Of a stretch of DNA of 64,000 nt, positions 10,920 to 22,489 are shown piece by piece. Origin of the DNA: Mytilus californianus (lineage: Eukaryota > Mollusca > Bivalvia > Mytilida > Mytilidae); NCBI RefSeq assembly GCF_021869535.1, contig NW_026262593.1, positions 57,248,318 to 57,312,317 of the forward strand. Reading direction: 5' to 3'. Within the stretch, counting starts at the first letter, position 1; every line of letters starts with the position of its first letter. The position numbers were made by a program, and so were the translations under genes. Under the pieces are notes generated by a model. That model had not been told where the DNA came from. It saw only the letters and a program-made list of their open reading frames with translations, and made no database searches.

Positions 10920-11345
10920 TTCAAATTGCATGCGTTGAACTATTTGACCGGTCAATAGTTTCCAACTACTCGATGAAACTATTTGTCCGCTAGCGTCATT
11001 CTATTTCGCGGATTTCAAATGCAGCTACGGGATTGGAGGATGTTGAGAATACAGCGGGAGTTGCGACGTCGCGTTTTAATTATTGTATCTAGGGCTGACG
11101 TCAGTGCAGGACGTAACCTTAGCATTCAGAATATATATGAAGTAAACGTTAAACAGTATGGTTGTGTTTCTGTTTTTATACTTGCGATAGTTGATTTAGC
11201 CCTGACATTTATTGTCTGTTGTGTCTTTCGGTATAATAAAACACTTACTTCGTGGAATAGTAAGCGTAATGTCCCCTCGGATACAACTATTGCCCTCGTC
11301 TATGTCTCAGTGCAATAGTTGCAACTCGGTGGACAATAAACATAC
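10920..11345. other. GC-richer block with an inverted pair tactattccac, probably a small repeat
   Basis: This block is less AT-rich than its surroundings. It includes a gaccggtc palindrome (about 10,946), a tgacgtca-like site (about 11,097) and an inverted pair gtggaatagta/tactattccac (about 11,253 and 11,343). A 111-codon plus-strand frame (10,983-11,318) has one hydrophobic segment (VFILAIVDLALTFIVCCVF) but no recognisable family or splice support. Confidence 0.3.
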
Positions 11346-11424
11346 TATTCCACTCATACCCAGTCAATGTTAAAAGTATAAAATATTGACATACCTACAG
11401 CCATATAATATATGCCATAAACGA

Positions 11425-11560
11425 TAGGTCATACTACTGCTGATGGTCGATTATAAGTCCCCGAGGGTATCATTAGCTCAGTAGTCAATATTCCGGTTGT
11501 GACATGATATACAACGAACCTTTCTTAGAATGTTCGTTGATGAAACTAAGTTATCAAATC
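11425..11560 (+). repeat. Retrozyme-associated repeat fragment (cccgagggtatca block)
   Basis: Carries 'tccccgagggtatcatta', the reverse complement of the 'gataccctc' landmark of the 3.65-6.1 kb array, followed by 'cagtagtcaatattccgg'. It is a fragment of the same broad repeat class in the opposite orientation. No hammerhead core is included. Confidence 0.45.
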
Positions 11561-12179
11561 CCTGTTTTCCCTTTGTTGTCCCTTTTCTTTAGCTTTTCCA
11601 TTATTTTGCATATTATTCAGGATATTTTTGTAATAATACGCTTTCTTATATTTGTTATTTTATTAATATTTAGGGTGTACGGATGGTTTGAATTATATAT
11701 TAAGATATTTTTGTTACAGCTGCTTTAAATAGTATCAAATTGCCGCTGCGTTTACTTTTTACTATTTTATTTGACTTTAATTGATTTGGTTATTTATTTC
11801 ATTCATCAGCAACGGAATTTAGTGAAATCTTTTTCGAGGTGAAATTTACAGTAATGTAGTAGTGAATATACGTGCGTTTATTTAAAGACAGACGTGTTAT
11901 GCTGTATGTGTATTTCTCTAACTTATTTATTGTAAACATTGATTCATTAATGCATCGTTCAACATGCTAACATGGTCATTTAAACCATTTAAATCTAAAT
12001 GTTTATTATAAAGCAAGAGAATAAGACAAATAAAGAAATTCATGCAGCGCAATGGCTCACAATAATCATGCGTTAAAAATCTGTTTACGCCTCCTTCTAA
12101 CTATAAATTAGTAAAATAGTATCAGGATATTCAGAATATGCAATACTGATTATTGCATTAATAATCTTATAAATAAACG

Positions 12180-12740
12180 GTTCTTTATCTCTCCAATGTG
12201 TAATGGTTATCGTACTTTGTTTGACATTAAGAAGTTAGCAATATCCTTTAACTTTACATTCCGCTATGTAGATGATGTTCTCTCACTAAATAATACAAAA
12301 TTTGGTGACTATGTTGAACGAATCTATCCCATCGAACTAGAGATAAAGGATACTACAGATACAGTAAAGTCTGCCTCATATCTGACTTACATCTAGAAAT
12401 TGACAATGAGGGTCGGTTGAAAACAAAACGTTACGACAAAAGAGATGATTGCAGCTTCCCAATTGTGAACTTTTCATTTCTATGTAGCAACATTCCAGCA
12501 GCGCCTGCATACAGAGTATATATCTCCCAATTGATACGATATTCCTGGGCTTGTATTTCCTATCATTTTTTCTTGATAGAGGATTGCTGCTCACAAGGAA
12601 GCTATTAAACCAAAAGCTCCAAATGGTGAAGTTGAAATCATCCCTTCGTAAATTTTACGGACGCCATCACGAGTTGGTTGACCGTTATGGAATAACCGTT
12701 TCACAGATGATATCGGATATGTCCCTTATGTCGTAACTAC
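12180..12740 (+). mobile_element. Penelope-like retroelement remnant (copy C), catalytic and C-terminal RT
   Basis: Frames at 12,196-12,396, 12,417-12,608 and 12,551-12,736 together read through the palm and C-terminal part of a PLE reverse transcriptase. The catalytic motif FRYVDDVLSLNN (about 12,260-12,295) keeps both aspartates. It is followed by YPIELEIKDTTD, KRYDKRDD, ISQLIRYS, RGLLLTRKLLNQ and LRKFYGRHHELVDRYG. Two frameshifts (near 12,390 and 12,560) disable it and everything N-terminal to the catalytic block is missing. It runs straight into tail type 2 at 12,745, which identifies that dispersed repeat as its 3' untranslated region. Confidence 0.85.
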
Positions 12741-12744
12741 AATA

Positions 12745-13012
12745 CCTTTTCCTTTTCACGAATGTGACCTACCGAATTAGACTATTTACCGGATTTGTAA
12801 TGACGTAAGCAACACAACGGGTGCCACATGTGGAGCAGGATCTGCTTACCCTTCCGAAGCACCTGAGATCACCCCCAGTTTTTGGTGGGGTTCGTGTTGC
12901 TTAGTCTTTAGTTTTCTATGTTGTGTCATCTGTACTATTATTTGTCTGTTTGTCTTTTTATTTTTGACCATGGCGTTGTCAGTTTGTTTTCGATCTATGA
13001 GGTAGGGGATCT
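12745..13012 (+). repeat. PLE 3' tail type 2 attached to copy C
   Basis: Begins with the 'gtgacctaccgaattaga' block a few bases after the coding remnant and continues through 'tgccacatgtggagcagg', 'gcttacccttccgaagca' and the tttttggtggggttcgtg block. Solo copies of parts of it occur at 7,650, 8,180, 8,975, 22,415, 59,625 and 61,708. Confidence 0.75.
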
Positions 13013-13034
13013 TGGTCAAGTTTAAAATTGCCAA

Positions 13035-13166
13035 TATACAAGGGCGGATCTAGGACGATTTTATGAGAAAAGAATATTTATAAACAAAAAAAAAACATGT
13101 TATAACAATCTGTTTTTGTCAATAATGTGAGTGTATGCACTCTACGCCCCCTGGATCCGCTACTAA
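13035..13166. mobile_element. Small non-autonomous element with gcggatc ends
   Basis: About 130 bp bounded by 'gggcggatctagg' and 'cctggatccgct', an imperfect terminal inverted repeat (GCGGATCyAGG). The interior is AT-rich with an A9 run. Flanking duplication is not clear. The related edge at 3,300 supports a dispersed family. Confidence 0.45.
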
Positions 13167-13584
13167 TAAATAACATAAATTTATACTATACCATCTTAAG
13201 ATTTTATAAGAATCGAGAACATAGAGACATCCGCCAAATAGGATGTATGTAAATTGGAATCTCATGTTTATTTTCAAAATTCACATTGGTATTTTGGTAT
13301 CGTTGGAATGCGAGAACAAGGGATGCAAATTCGTGGCGTCTTGAACTATTTGTATAAGACTGCAAATAAACCCAGACTTATCATTGGTGTTGTTGAAAGC
13401 AGTTGTAGCAACAGATGGCTTTCACGAAAAGGCTCATGAAATGACTCATCTGCTCCCTCAATAGTCATATTTCCTCTCATCTGAAGAAATTAAAAAATAT
13501 TATTTTGGTGTTAGATATCTTTAACAATATGATAAGTTTATACATTTTAGGGGGATCGTAATATTATAACCAAGTTAAGTTTTA

Positions 13585-13624
13585 CCCCCCCCCCCCCCCC
13601 CCCCCCGCCACACCTCCCCCCCCC
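13585..13624. repeat. Poly-C tract (C22 then C9), G-quadruplex-capable on the minus strand
   Basis: A run of 22 cytosines at 13,585-13,606, a short spacer, then nine cytosines and an A10 run. The minus strand has long G runs able to form G-quadruplexes. No gene is adjacent. Confidence 0.9.
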
Positions 13625-13679
13625 AAAAAAAAAATAAAGTTCGACTCTTTTCGTCTGATTTCTATAGTCTGATCTTATA

Positions 13680-14000
13680 TTGTGCTGTTAAACCACTGTG
13701 GGTAAGGTTGGGGCTAACACGTTTAACCGCGCCATTTGTGTGTGTCAGTCCCAAATCCAGGGGCCTGTAAATAAGCAGTTGTGCTTGATGTCGTATTTTC
13801 TTTTCGTTTTTTTATTGTTTTGTACATAAATCAGGCCGTTAATTGTTTTACATTTGGCATTTCTGTGCTTTTTATAGCTTACTGTGCCTTATGGGTGTTT
13901 CTGTTGTTGAAGGCCATTTGGTGACCTATATTTGCTAACTTTTACGTCATTTGGACCATGATGGAAAGTTGCTTCATTGGCAATTTTCACGGGGTAAATG
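13680..14000 (+). repeat. PLE 3' tail type 1, diverged solo copy
   Basis: Diverged copy of the repeat seen best at 56,930-57,480. Blocks: 'cccaaatccaggggcctg', 'cataaatcaggccgttaa', 'gttgttgaaggccatttg', 'cattggcaattttcac'. Orientation is that of PLE sense on the plus strand. Confidence 0.6.
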
Positions 14001-15230
14001 GCTACTGAGGTAGTTCTAAATACGACTTAGATCTTTTGACGATAATACGCTGCAAACCAACTTTTATTCACATTGAAAATACATAATGGTAATAAATGTT
14101 AACTTGAAGTTTCCTTGAAATTTGAACTGTGAAATATGCCTGCTCAAGTTTATGTAGTACCAGAAAATTTGGCGGCGTTGGATGCCGGTTAATTCGTGAA
14201 AAACAGTATAGACTAAAGTCTTTTTTTTCTGACTGTTCGTCAATGAATTAAAGAATAAATGAATGAGTAAAATATTGCAAATATAGCGTATAGTATAGTA
14301 AAGCATACTAGCTTTACTCTTTTCATAAACTTATATAGTAACACAATCATACCACTCAACTATAACAGATTTATTGTAAATGAATTCTATAAATAAGGTA
14401 AGTGCAATAAGGTATACGTATAACATTAAAAACATGTGTACCTTCTATTTCGAAAAGTTCCGTTTAAAATAAATTTTAATACGACAGGTGTGCTTTACAA
14501 TAACATATATATTGAATTCTTTTAACGGACAATGTACAGATGCGTTTTAAGGTTGCTTTTATAAATTCATGGTTTTCAAACGAAACAAAACCGGGTCCTA
14601 TACAAAGACAAAACAAGGACCTTGTGAAGTAAACAACACTGACAAAACCGGGCCCTGCTATTTTGACACAACCCATTTCTTTCGTTCAATGCACATTAAT
14701 ACAAACATTGAGATGCTCAAAGTGACTAGTCTTGCAATCTCCATGTTAATATTTTTCTCTCCGTACCTTTCTTTTGGTAAAAATGTGCACAATTAATGAG
14801 AAATTAAACAAATTCGAGGCAAGGTTCACTAAAATCATCATTTTGACGTGCCTATTTACTAATCTCTCCGTTAATTGAGAACGGTTGTAGAAAATATTAC
14901 ATCTCACAATCAAAAATAGATATTTGTGTATTTCTACATGTATTCTTCAATACCATACAAATAACAAATAAATAAACATAAATCATACATTTTCTCTGTC
15001 TGTTGATGCATATGGTCTGTCACCGTTCCGGATATTAGATACTTTTGAGTCCAAACATTTTTTGTCGGGGTTGTTTAGACACAGTGAAATTGTATTCAAA
15101 ATACGGCAATCTACAATTTGAAAAGTTAAAATCACTTGGTACAGTTAACAATTGATGGGATAATTCTTTATTCAAGGTTTACTAAATAGTTATCTCCAAA
15201 TTCTTTGTTCGACTTACTAGTTTGAACGTT
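14001..15230. other. AT-rich sequence; one short direct repeat
   Basis: No gene recognised. Around 14,585-14,660 the motif aaaaccgggtcct recurs about 65 bp later as aaaaccgggccct. The two short frames over it read a repeated GPGFVS on the minus strand, which reflects the repeat and not a protein. Confidence 0.4.
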
Positions 15231-15234
15231 TACT

Positions 15235-15440
15235 TATTATGAACTTTTAATTTCTATCTAGCAATGTTCCATAAGCGTCTGCTGATGGAGAATACATTTC
15301 CTAGTTAAAAAAAATATTCTAGAGCTTCAATTACTATTATAATTTCCTTGATAGAGGGTTGCTGCTTACATTTGTGGCTCTTGGGTCGCGTTGTTGTCTC
15401 TATGGCACATTCCTAGTTTCCATTCTCAATTTTAATAAAA
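15235..15440 (+). mobile_element. Penelope-like retroelement remnant (copy D) with start of tail type 4
   Basis: About 135 bp equivalent to copy C residues from the FLCSNIPAAPAY region to RGLLLT (here decayed, ending 'gatagagggttgctgctt' at about 15,350-15,368). It is followed by 'tgttgtctctatggcaca' and 'ttccattctcaatttta', the reverse complement of the 35,098-35,180 repeat. This is evidence that the latter is also a PLE tail. Confidence 0.55.
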
Positions 15441-15449
15441 GTGTTTGGA

Positions 15450-15486
15450 GATAAAAAAAAAAAAAAAGAAAAAAAAAAAAAAAAAA
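15450..15486. repeat. Poly-A tract
   Basis: Interrupted A-rich run of about 35 bases (A15, gaaa, A16) just after the copy D tail; possibly a retrotransposition poly-A or simple expansion. Confidence 0.7.
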
Positions 15487-15489
15487 TCT

Positions 15490-16885
15490 GCTTGAGAAGA
15501 TGCTGCTCTGGAAAGACATTGACACGAAACCCGTTCTCAAACAGTACTTTTCTGAGAAGTTAGTGAAAGCTCTACTGACATTGCCAAGAAACATTTAAAA
15601 TTGCCTGAAAGACGTTTTTTCTTATATTTATTTATTTAAATTTTCATATCAAGCTCAAGTCTCTTCTACAAATATAGTTCTACACAATATTTGCAAATAC
15701 CCTTCAATTTAATATGTTTTATAAAAGTTAGCTCAATAGATCACTCAATAATACAATGACGTATATATCTGTCAGGCTTTTTCTCTTTATAGAATATAAT
15801 CAATTTTTGCCATTTTTTTCTTTTAATTCTATTTGATTCATACAGATACTATAGTATTTAGGCCTTTCATTTGCTTAAATATCAGATGGAACTTTAAATT
15901 GAACTAGGCATAAGTCAACACATCTATCCAGTATATAAATACATGTGTTAAGAATATCTTAAAATACATGATGATTAACACAAATATTATACATGAAAAA
16001 AATGGATGCAAACTAACATTTCATACTGCCTCCAACTTTAAAAATAAATTAAGCCAGAAAGTTCGAACAAACTTACATCAAATAAAGAGTTGTATATATG
16101 TTTATTTCGTTTCTGTAAAATAGGTACACAAATCAACATGTCATTTTTGAAGTGTTTGTTCCTAGAATTTCATGGAGTAATTTATATTGATATGCCCTTA
16201 GCATATGTTGTGGGGAATCTTCATTTATAAGTAAAGGAAGACTTCAAAACGATCTCCATTTTCTACTCATGATATCCATTGATATCGGTTCCTAGTTTTG
16301 TTTTGAATTTCATTTGTATATGAAATAGGATTGTTTTTTTTGTGTGTGTGTTTAAAATTGTTCCAATCATGTTTTGATAGTTTACCACTTTTATAAGGAT
16401 TTATATTTTTTCTGACAGATTCTGTTCATTTTGCAAGTGAACTTGTGAATGAACAACATGCACCAATGTCTTCAAAACTACACAAATTAGTCCATAGTCT
16501 AGGCAATTGTCTTTTTATTGATTTTATTTAACTTTTGAAATTTGTAAAATGTTTCATTTTTCTTTAGAAGACCAATTATGAAAAGCATAATTATTTTATC
16601 CAACTATGACCAATCAATGTTTTCCCACCAATCACAATATTATCATTTTGAACAAAAAAACAAAAAAAAACTGGTTGAGACAAGATGTCACTAGGGGCTG
16701 TGAACGATACTCAATAATGAAGCTGATGATGCAATTACGTTTTACCGAAAAGATTTGATTTGATATTTTACTTTGTTAGGTGCTGATTTTGATATATAAC
16801 AATTTTCTTCTCCACTTATTCTAAGAGTATCTGCCATTATTACTTTACATAATATATCTGGGGATGGATCTGCTAAAACAGTAAA
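15490..16885. other. AT-rich sequence without recognisable gene
   Basis: No gene recognised. Two ccaatca motifs (about 16,609 and 16,630) and a small aattatg/cataatt hairpin (about 16,573) are the only short signals noticed. Confidence 0.4.
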
Positions 16886-16889
16886 ATAC

Positions 16890-17400
16890 TGAATAAGAAT
16901 TCGTAGGGAAAAGTAAAATTACAAAAATAGCGGATTACAAGGAAAATTCCTAACGGAAAGTCCCTTATCAAATGGCAAAACAAAACATATCAAACGAATG
17001 GAAAACAACTATCATATTCTTGACATGGTTCAGGTATATCCTTATGTAGAAAATGGTGGCTAACCTCTCACTTGTATAAAAGTCGCATACAATTCCTTTA
17101 TATTGACAACAATGTGTGAACAAAACAAGTAGACATAATACGTAAAAATATCAGAAATAGGAGTACAGCAGTCAACATTGTGTTATAATCTTAATCAATA
17201 TAAAAAAAAAACAAAAAACAAATATGTCAACAAAGAAAAGCAAATGACATAGGTACAAAGGACATAAGCAAAAATGAAAGACTAGCATACAAAAAAAAAC
17301 ATAGCACAATAACACAATGGCGGGATCTAAGGTACCGAGCCACGCCAAAAGGAAATTACCAAGAAAGGACTAAACAGTAAAGGTAAATAATTTACAAAAA
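16890..17400 (-). repeat. PLE 3' tail type 3, attached to copy E
   Basis: Downstream (on the minus strand) of the copy E coding remnant. It matches the reverse complement of 940-1,530 and, in part, the plus strand of 45,655-45,850 ('cggaaagtcccttatcaa', 'atcaaacgaatggaaaac'). Confidence 0.7.
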
Positions 17401-17459
17401 AAATAAAAGAACACTATAACACGTAATTAAGGTGATAAACAACGTCACTTCCTTGAATT

Positions 17460-19340
17460 TATACTTCAAGATCAACATGTATTATTTGTGAAGTTGATTA
17501 ATTAACAAGGTCTTGATATTTTCTGATGAATGTGTTTAGAAAAAGAGACGAAACGTTCTTGACATAACATGGTTCATCAAGTTTCTGCTCAGTCACGAGT
17601 GACGTTTTATAAAGTCTGAGTAATAGCTGCAAGCTTTTGAATACCGAATGAGTTGGGAAATATATATCTAATATGCAGGTGAAATAGGTTTTATGCAACT
17701 CAGGTGAGGGAAATTGATAATTTCAAAATTAAAATCATCTCGTTTGTCATAGATGCTGGTTCTGAGATAACTGCTTATGTCCAGTTCGAGGAAGAAGTCA
17801 AACAATTATAAAGAGGAAGCCGTGTCTGTAGTTTCTTCAATTTCTAGTTCTGGAGGAAATATTAATTGAACCCAATCAGAAAAGTTTGGATTGTTAATGG
17901 AAAGAAGATAGCCGATATATCTCATATGAAATTAATTGATCTGGCTACTTTAATCTTCTTGACAAGTGTATGAAGGAACTCCGACTCATATGAAACTAAG
18001 AAAAAGTCGGCAAGGAGAGGCGCACAGTTCGTTCCCATAGGAATGCCTACAATTTGTCGAAAAAGACGTCCTCTAAATTCAACAAATATGTCAATAAGAA
18101 ATTCCAGCATTCTGATCACTTGTTCCTTTGTGTAGCATGCTTTCCCTTTTTTTTTTAACTATGAACATATGCTGTATGATGTCCCAAATTGTTAAATTTA
18201 TAGCGTATGCTTCCTTTTTTAAATGAAAAGCGTTGTGGATTATATCTTTTAGACAATTTTTCAATTTATGGGGAATGGTGGTATACAGGGTTGAAAAATC
18301 TAAAGTTTTGATAGAATTAATTTCAGAGAAAGACCCAGATTTTAAATTATCCAGAAGTTCTTTGAGGTTTTTTTAGAATCCACATATGGTTAATACCACT
18401 ATACGAAAAAACAGTTTCACAGTATTTCTGAAGACCCTCGTTCACTGCGGACAGAATTTTTGTCAATATAATGGGCAATTCCTTTGTAAAACATACAGAT
18501 GGACCGGCAATGTACCGTTGTTTGTACGGAATTTTGTGGAGCTTTGGCATTCAATACAAACAAGATAATTTAATCAGATTTGCTTTTAATTGAAATGTTC
18601 ATTGAAGCCATGAAGGACTTATGATTCACGTCGCAAAAATCTCATGCTTGTCAAATTATATTTTTTTGTATGTGGGATTACCTTAGTGGTAATTTATTCC
18701 AAATTATTTTACAAGACACTCGTAGTAGTACGATTTACACACAAAGACAATAGTATTTAAAGCTTTGTCTACGGGAACAACAACATATTTATTGTGAAGA
18801 GATGATAGACATTTCACAGCTTCTTTGTCTCTGAAAACGGACTTTGGTCGATCATTCTTACAGGTTTTCAACTTTAGAATTCGACGTTATATCAGAGACC
18901 TGAGTGTTTTGACCCATTCTGACAAAGTGTCCAGTTAAACTTCTTCTCGTTTATGCCATGCTCGGGCGAAGTCCTCAATTGAATCCATAATTATTTTAAG
19001 TAATGATTCAAATAGATGTGTTGGGGTTCTCTGGACTTATGACCATGATAAATTACCTTTAGTTTAATTATGTTTAGATCCCCAGTAATAACATGGTCAG
19101 GGGTCTGTAAACATAAGGCGAGTGGTACCAGTCACATGTCAGAGGTTGGTTTTTATGTTTTTTTCTAAATCAAGTCCTGCAATGCTTGCTTATAGTGAAA
19201 TACTTTGGGTGCAACGGTTTTGGTGTAGCTGAAGGATACAATAGGAACAGACTGATTTTGAAAATAAAGTTGAATTTTAGATGTTACATCTTTGCGATGA
19301 AGAACGTTGCTGATGTTGATAACATCACATCATATATAAG
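17460..19340 (-). mobile_element. Penelope-like retroelement, most complete copy (copy E)
   Basis: Read on the minus strand from about 19,340 downward. An N-terminal segment with TPDHVITGDLNIIKL and EPQHIYLNHY (about 19,110-19,030) leads to LDTLSEWVKTLRSLI, then YWMPKLHKIPYKQRYIAGPS (about 18,490-18,560), a FSTLYTTIPH-like block (about 18,290), and RLFRQIVGIPMGTNCAPLLADFF (about 18,000-18,070). After a gap it ends in a C-terminal block, KTSLVTEQKLDEPCYVKN and FIRKYQDLVN, at about 17,500-17,620. Together with its tail it spans about 2.45 kb, close to a full PLE open reading frame lacking an identifiable GIY-YIG endonuclease. The catalytic YxDD region (about 17,780-17,920) is scrambled and stops are common, so it is dead. 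Confidence 0.8.
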
Positions 19341-19344
19341 TAAA

Positions 19345-20460
19345 CTGAGCTGAATAAGAGACTTCATAACCGTATTTTCCCTAAATAGTAAAGTTTATAA
19401 AGAACCAATCACTTAATCAGGTTTTTTTTCTTAATAAATGTGTTAATTTAATGTCAACTAAAAAATTATTAAATGCCTATGAGTGGAAATTTCCTAAATC
19501 GTTCCATCAGATATTGCAGTCAACATTTAGCTCTTTACCACAGCTCCTTATTACCCCCATCTATATATTTTTAGAAAATGTTTGCGTTTCAATCATGTTT
19601 TCATATATGTTATTAATCATTTTGTATTGTACAATGCAATCAACAGTACAAAATATTTAGCAATAGACTCTTGATCTTGGAATGAGACATTGTCCTTTGC
19701 CTTCTTTGATGAGAATTAAATTGAATGGACAGGTATGCAGCAAACCAAACCAATATACCATACCAATATCATATGGGGTAATTTGGCAGCAAATAAGATG
19801 AGACAAGCAATTATTAACGTCTTGTTTGCTTTTGTTGGGTCCTCTTTATGACAACCTTATTTTTTCTGGCTGCAATTTCTGATAACAATGAGACAAATCT
19901 ACTTCTGCCATAATTTCATTTACCTTTTTTATAGCGTTTTTTATAATGTTTATGCAGATAATGTGTCGTATCCTTATTATAATGTTGTATTAAATTCAAA
20001 GCACGCCCTAACCATAACTGAAGTGTTGCCTTAATTTTTGATATCTCGTTTGAACATTTAGTTAATAACCTGGTTTGTCATTATTCAGTTCATTCACTAC
20101 TAACAGCTATAATCTGTTTCTGATTGACATTTATTATATCATTCTATAATTGTATAATACTCAACTTGATCCCCTTCCTACTTAACAGTTTCAAAAGCAA
20201 AAGTGTTTCGAAACAAAATGTCCCAATCCCTCTTTCCCACACTATGAGAACCAAATATTATTATATATATCCCCCTTCCGGTACCCAATACTTTGAGAAT
20301 TCATTCTTACAAATTCTTTCTACCTATCGGAAAAATATCTATTCTTTTAATGTTATCGGAAAACAGGCCTCTAGAATGTATACATCCAATTTTAAAACTA
20401 CTAATATTTCATATGACATGTATGACGTACAGCTGTAAAAGACATTACTACTCAACTTAT
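19345..20460. other. AT-rich sequence without recognisable gene
   Basis: Only short frames without splice support, for example the plus-strand frame 20,124-20,438 (104 codons), which lacks any recognised domain. Confidence 0.4.
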
Positions 20461-20469
20461 TTCGTAAAT

Positions 20470-20585
20470 AATTATATTTAGGGCAAAATGCGGCGTTTAC
20501 TGACATGCACTTCGTGTTAATGCTCGGTTTACTTTGCGTTACCTTTAGAATTTTAAACTGAACGCGCGTTAAAATCCGCCTTAAT
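20470..20585. repeat. gcgtttact-rich small repeat (copy 1)
   Basis: Contains gcggcgtttactgacatgc, ggtttactttgcg and aacgcgcgtt. The block at 25,375-25,620 holds similar words partly in inverted orientation (gtaaacgc, aaacgcgcgttt, gtaaacgcg). Probably members of one short element family; boundaries are not visible. Confidence 0.35.
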
Positions 20586-20589
20586 GTGA

Positions 20590-21920
20590 CAACGATGGGT
20601 TTTCTCTCTGTTCTAAAGTGGATAAATGCTGTTGTCATGATATATTCGGTACATTGATTCATTTATAAAATGACCAATGAAGGCCAAAATACACCCTCAA
20701 TTAAAAGTTTAAGCGATTATGTGCATGTTTTTTTTATCAAGTGTGAACTTGGGTAATTAATTCGGATCAATTATCCCGGGTTCGACCCGGAGCAGATTTC
20801 AAAATGTGAACACGGTATAAATTTCGTGTTTTTACGAAAACCACCCACCTGCTAAATTACAAGTGTGAAAAAAAAGTAGTTTTGAAGAAATTATTAATTA
20901 AAAACACATATTAAGTCAACATTTTGGTATTGATTTAACACGGATTATCCCGTGACATGATCATTTTGTTGCTTACACTATTAGGTCATTTACAAGGACA
21001 GTGGTCACTCATTACATTTCTCATTTTGCTTTTTGTGTGGTTGATTTATTTTGTTTTGAATAGCCAGCTAACTTTGTAAATTATTATTTTCTTCGGAGAA
21101 ATATGTATTTGTCTGTTTTTCAATACTTTAAACTCTTTATTGAAAAGATGTTTTTGTTATAATTGTAGTATAGGAATCAAATCGGTCGGTTTCGTTTCAG
21201 ACCCGGAATATGGCACATCAAGTCTATGTTATGGTCTTGCGTGATGTTTTCGACCTAAATCCCCCTCGGTGTAAAATAAAACAAAAATGTATCACCGTTC
21301 CTGCTATGAATAATACACCAGCAGAAACAACTGCAATAATTTCAAAGCTGAAATGGCAATAGGTTTGTTCGAGCAAACCACTGAAGGTTCAAGCCTATGA
21401 CCTATATGTGCCAAGCTGGCCGCAGGAAATTTGGTTCCGGATTGACATTTTTTTTCATCTGTTGGTGCGCATTCTTATTTTCATTTTTGTACACATTTAT
21501 ATCCTTTAATATCCTGCATTTCATGATGCAGAGTATTCATTTTCATCCGGTCTTGTGCAAAGTCATTGATTTTCAGTTCATACCAGGTCAAGTAATTGAT
21601 TTTCAAAATCCTCGTTCCCTCCCTCCTTTTAAAATAAACTGGTCGTTCCCTTCAAGTTAAAAGCTAATGAAAGGACGTTATCAATCTATAGTCTGAGAAA
21701 AGTATGATCATAAACATAATTACTGTAAAAAGACTGGATTATACTGGTACAGCATGTTTTACTTACTGACTGAATTATGTCGAAATTCTTAGAGAAAAGG
21801 ATTATATACATTCTCACCGAGATATAACCTTTTTGTGCTAATGCGGCGTCAAGCAATCAACAATCAATCAATCAACTCATTCTTTATATTCCTGTTCCAA
21901 GACAGGATCGAGCCGGTATT
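20590..21920. other. No recognisable gene
   Basis: Includes a cccgggttcgacccgg palindrome (about 20,776-20,791) and a short direct repeat 'cattgattttcag'/'aattgattttcaa' (about 21,564 and 21,594). No coding signal recognised. Confidence 0.4.
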
Positions 21921-21929
21921 TGAGTGGTT

Positions 21930-22075
21930 GTCGTTGTTTCAAGTCTGTCATTTTTTTTTTTTAAATTGTTTTGTTATAAATTAGGCCATTAGTTTTCTCA
22001 GATGAATAGTTTCATTTTTTTTATATCCGGACCATTTATAGCCGACCATATGGTATTTGTTTTTTCATTGTTTAA
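21930..22075 (+). repeat. PLE 3' tail type 1 fragment
   Basis: Blocks 'ttgttataaattaggcca', 'ttagttttctcagatga' and 'atttatagccgaccatat' match the middle of the 56,930-57,480 copy. Confidence 0.5.
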
Positions 22076-22169
22076 AAACGTACGGTTAACTATTACTGCT
22101 TACTTCCTCATCTCCTTATTTTTATATTATACAAGTATTACATGAAATTAACATTATCAATGTTCCATA

Positions 22170-22405
22170 CAAATGAGGTAAGGTCAGATGAACTTGGCCA
22201 CACAGACATGTAAACTTTACTACCTTCCCATACACCAAACATTTTTGACCCACTACTTATAGTATCTTAGATAAGGACTTGACCACTAAAGTTTAACCTT
22301 GTTTACTGATCCATGAAATGAGGTCGAGGTCAGATGAACCATATATGACCGACATGTAGACCTTGCAAGGATACTATATATTAGTAACCAAATATAGTTA
22401 TCCTA
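22170..22405. repeat. Tandem repeat of about 150 bp with aggtca motifs (two units)
   Basis: Two diverged units: 'gaggtaaggtcagatgaa' at about 22,174 and 'gaggtcgaggtcagatga' at about 22,320, each followed by 'gacatgta.acctt' and 'accaaa'. This resembles a widespread mussel tandem repeat. The aggtca words look like nuclear-receptor half sites, but I have no evidence of function. Confidence 0.55.
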
Positions 22406-22411
22406 GAACAA

Positions 22412-22485
22412 ATGATAAAAGAGATGCGAAGGATACCAAAGGGACATTCAAAACCACAAGTGAGACATTCACATGACGAAAAAAG
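22412..22485 (-). repeat. PLE 3' tail type 2, short fragment
   Basis: Only the distal end: 'agatgcgaaggataccaa' and 'agggacattcaaaaccac'. Confidence 0.4.
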
Positions 22486-22489
22486 CTAT

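Noticed and set aside
10983-11318. 111-codon frame with one hydrophobic segment
   Set aside because: No family recognised, no splice context, and it overlaps a block that looks like a small repeat.
20124-20438. 104-codon plus-strand frame
   Set aside because: Low-complexity AT-rich composition, no domain, overlapped by equally long frames on both strands.
20770-20795. gggttcgaccc as a tRNA B box
   Set aside because: It is part of a perfect palindrome cccgggttcgacccgg and has no A box upstream.
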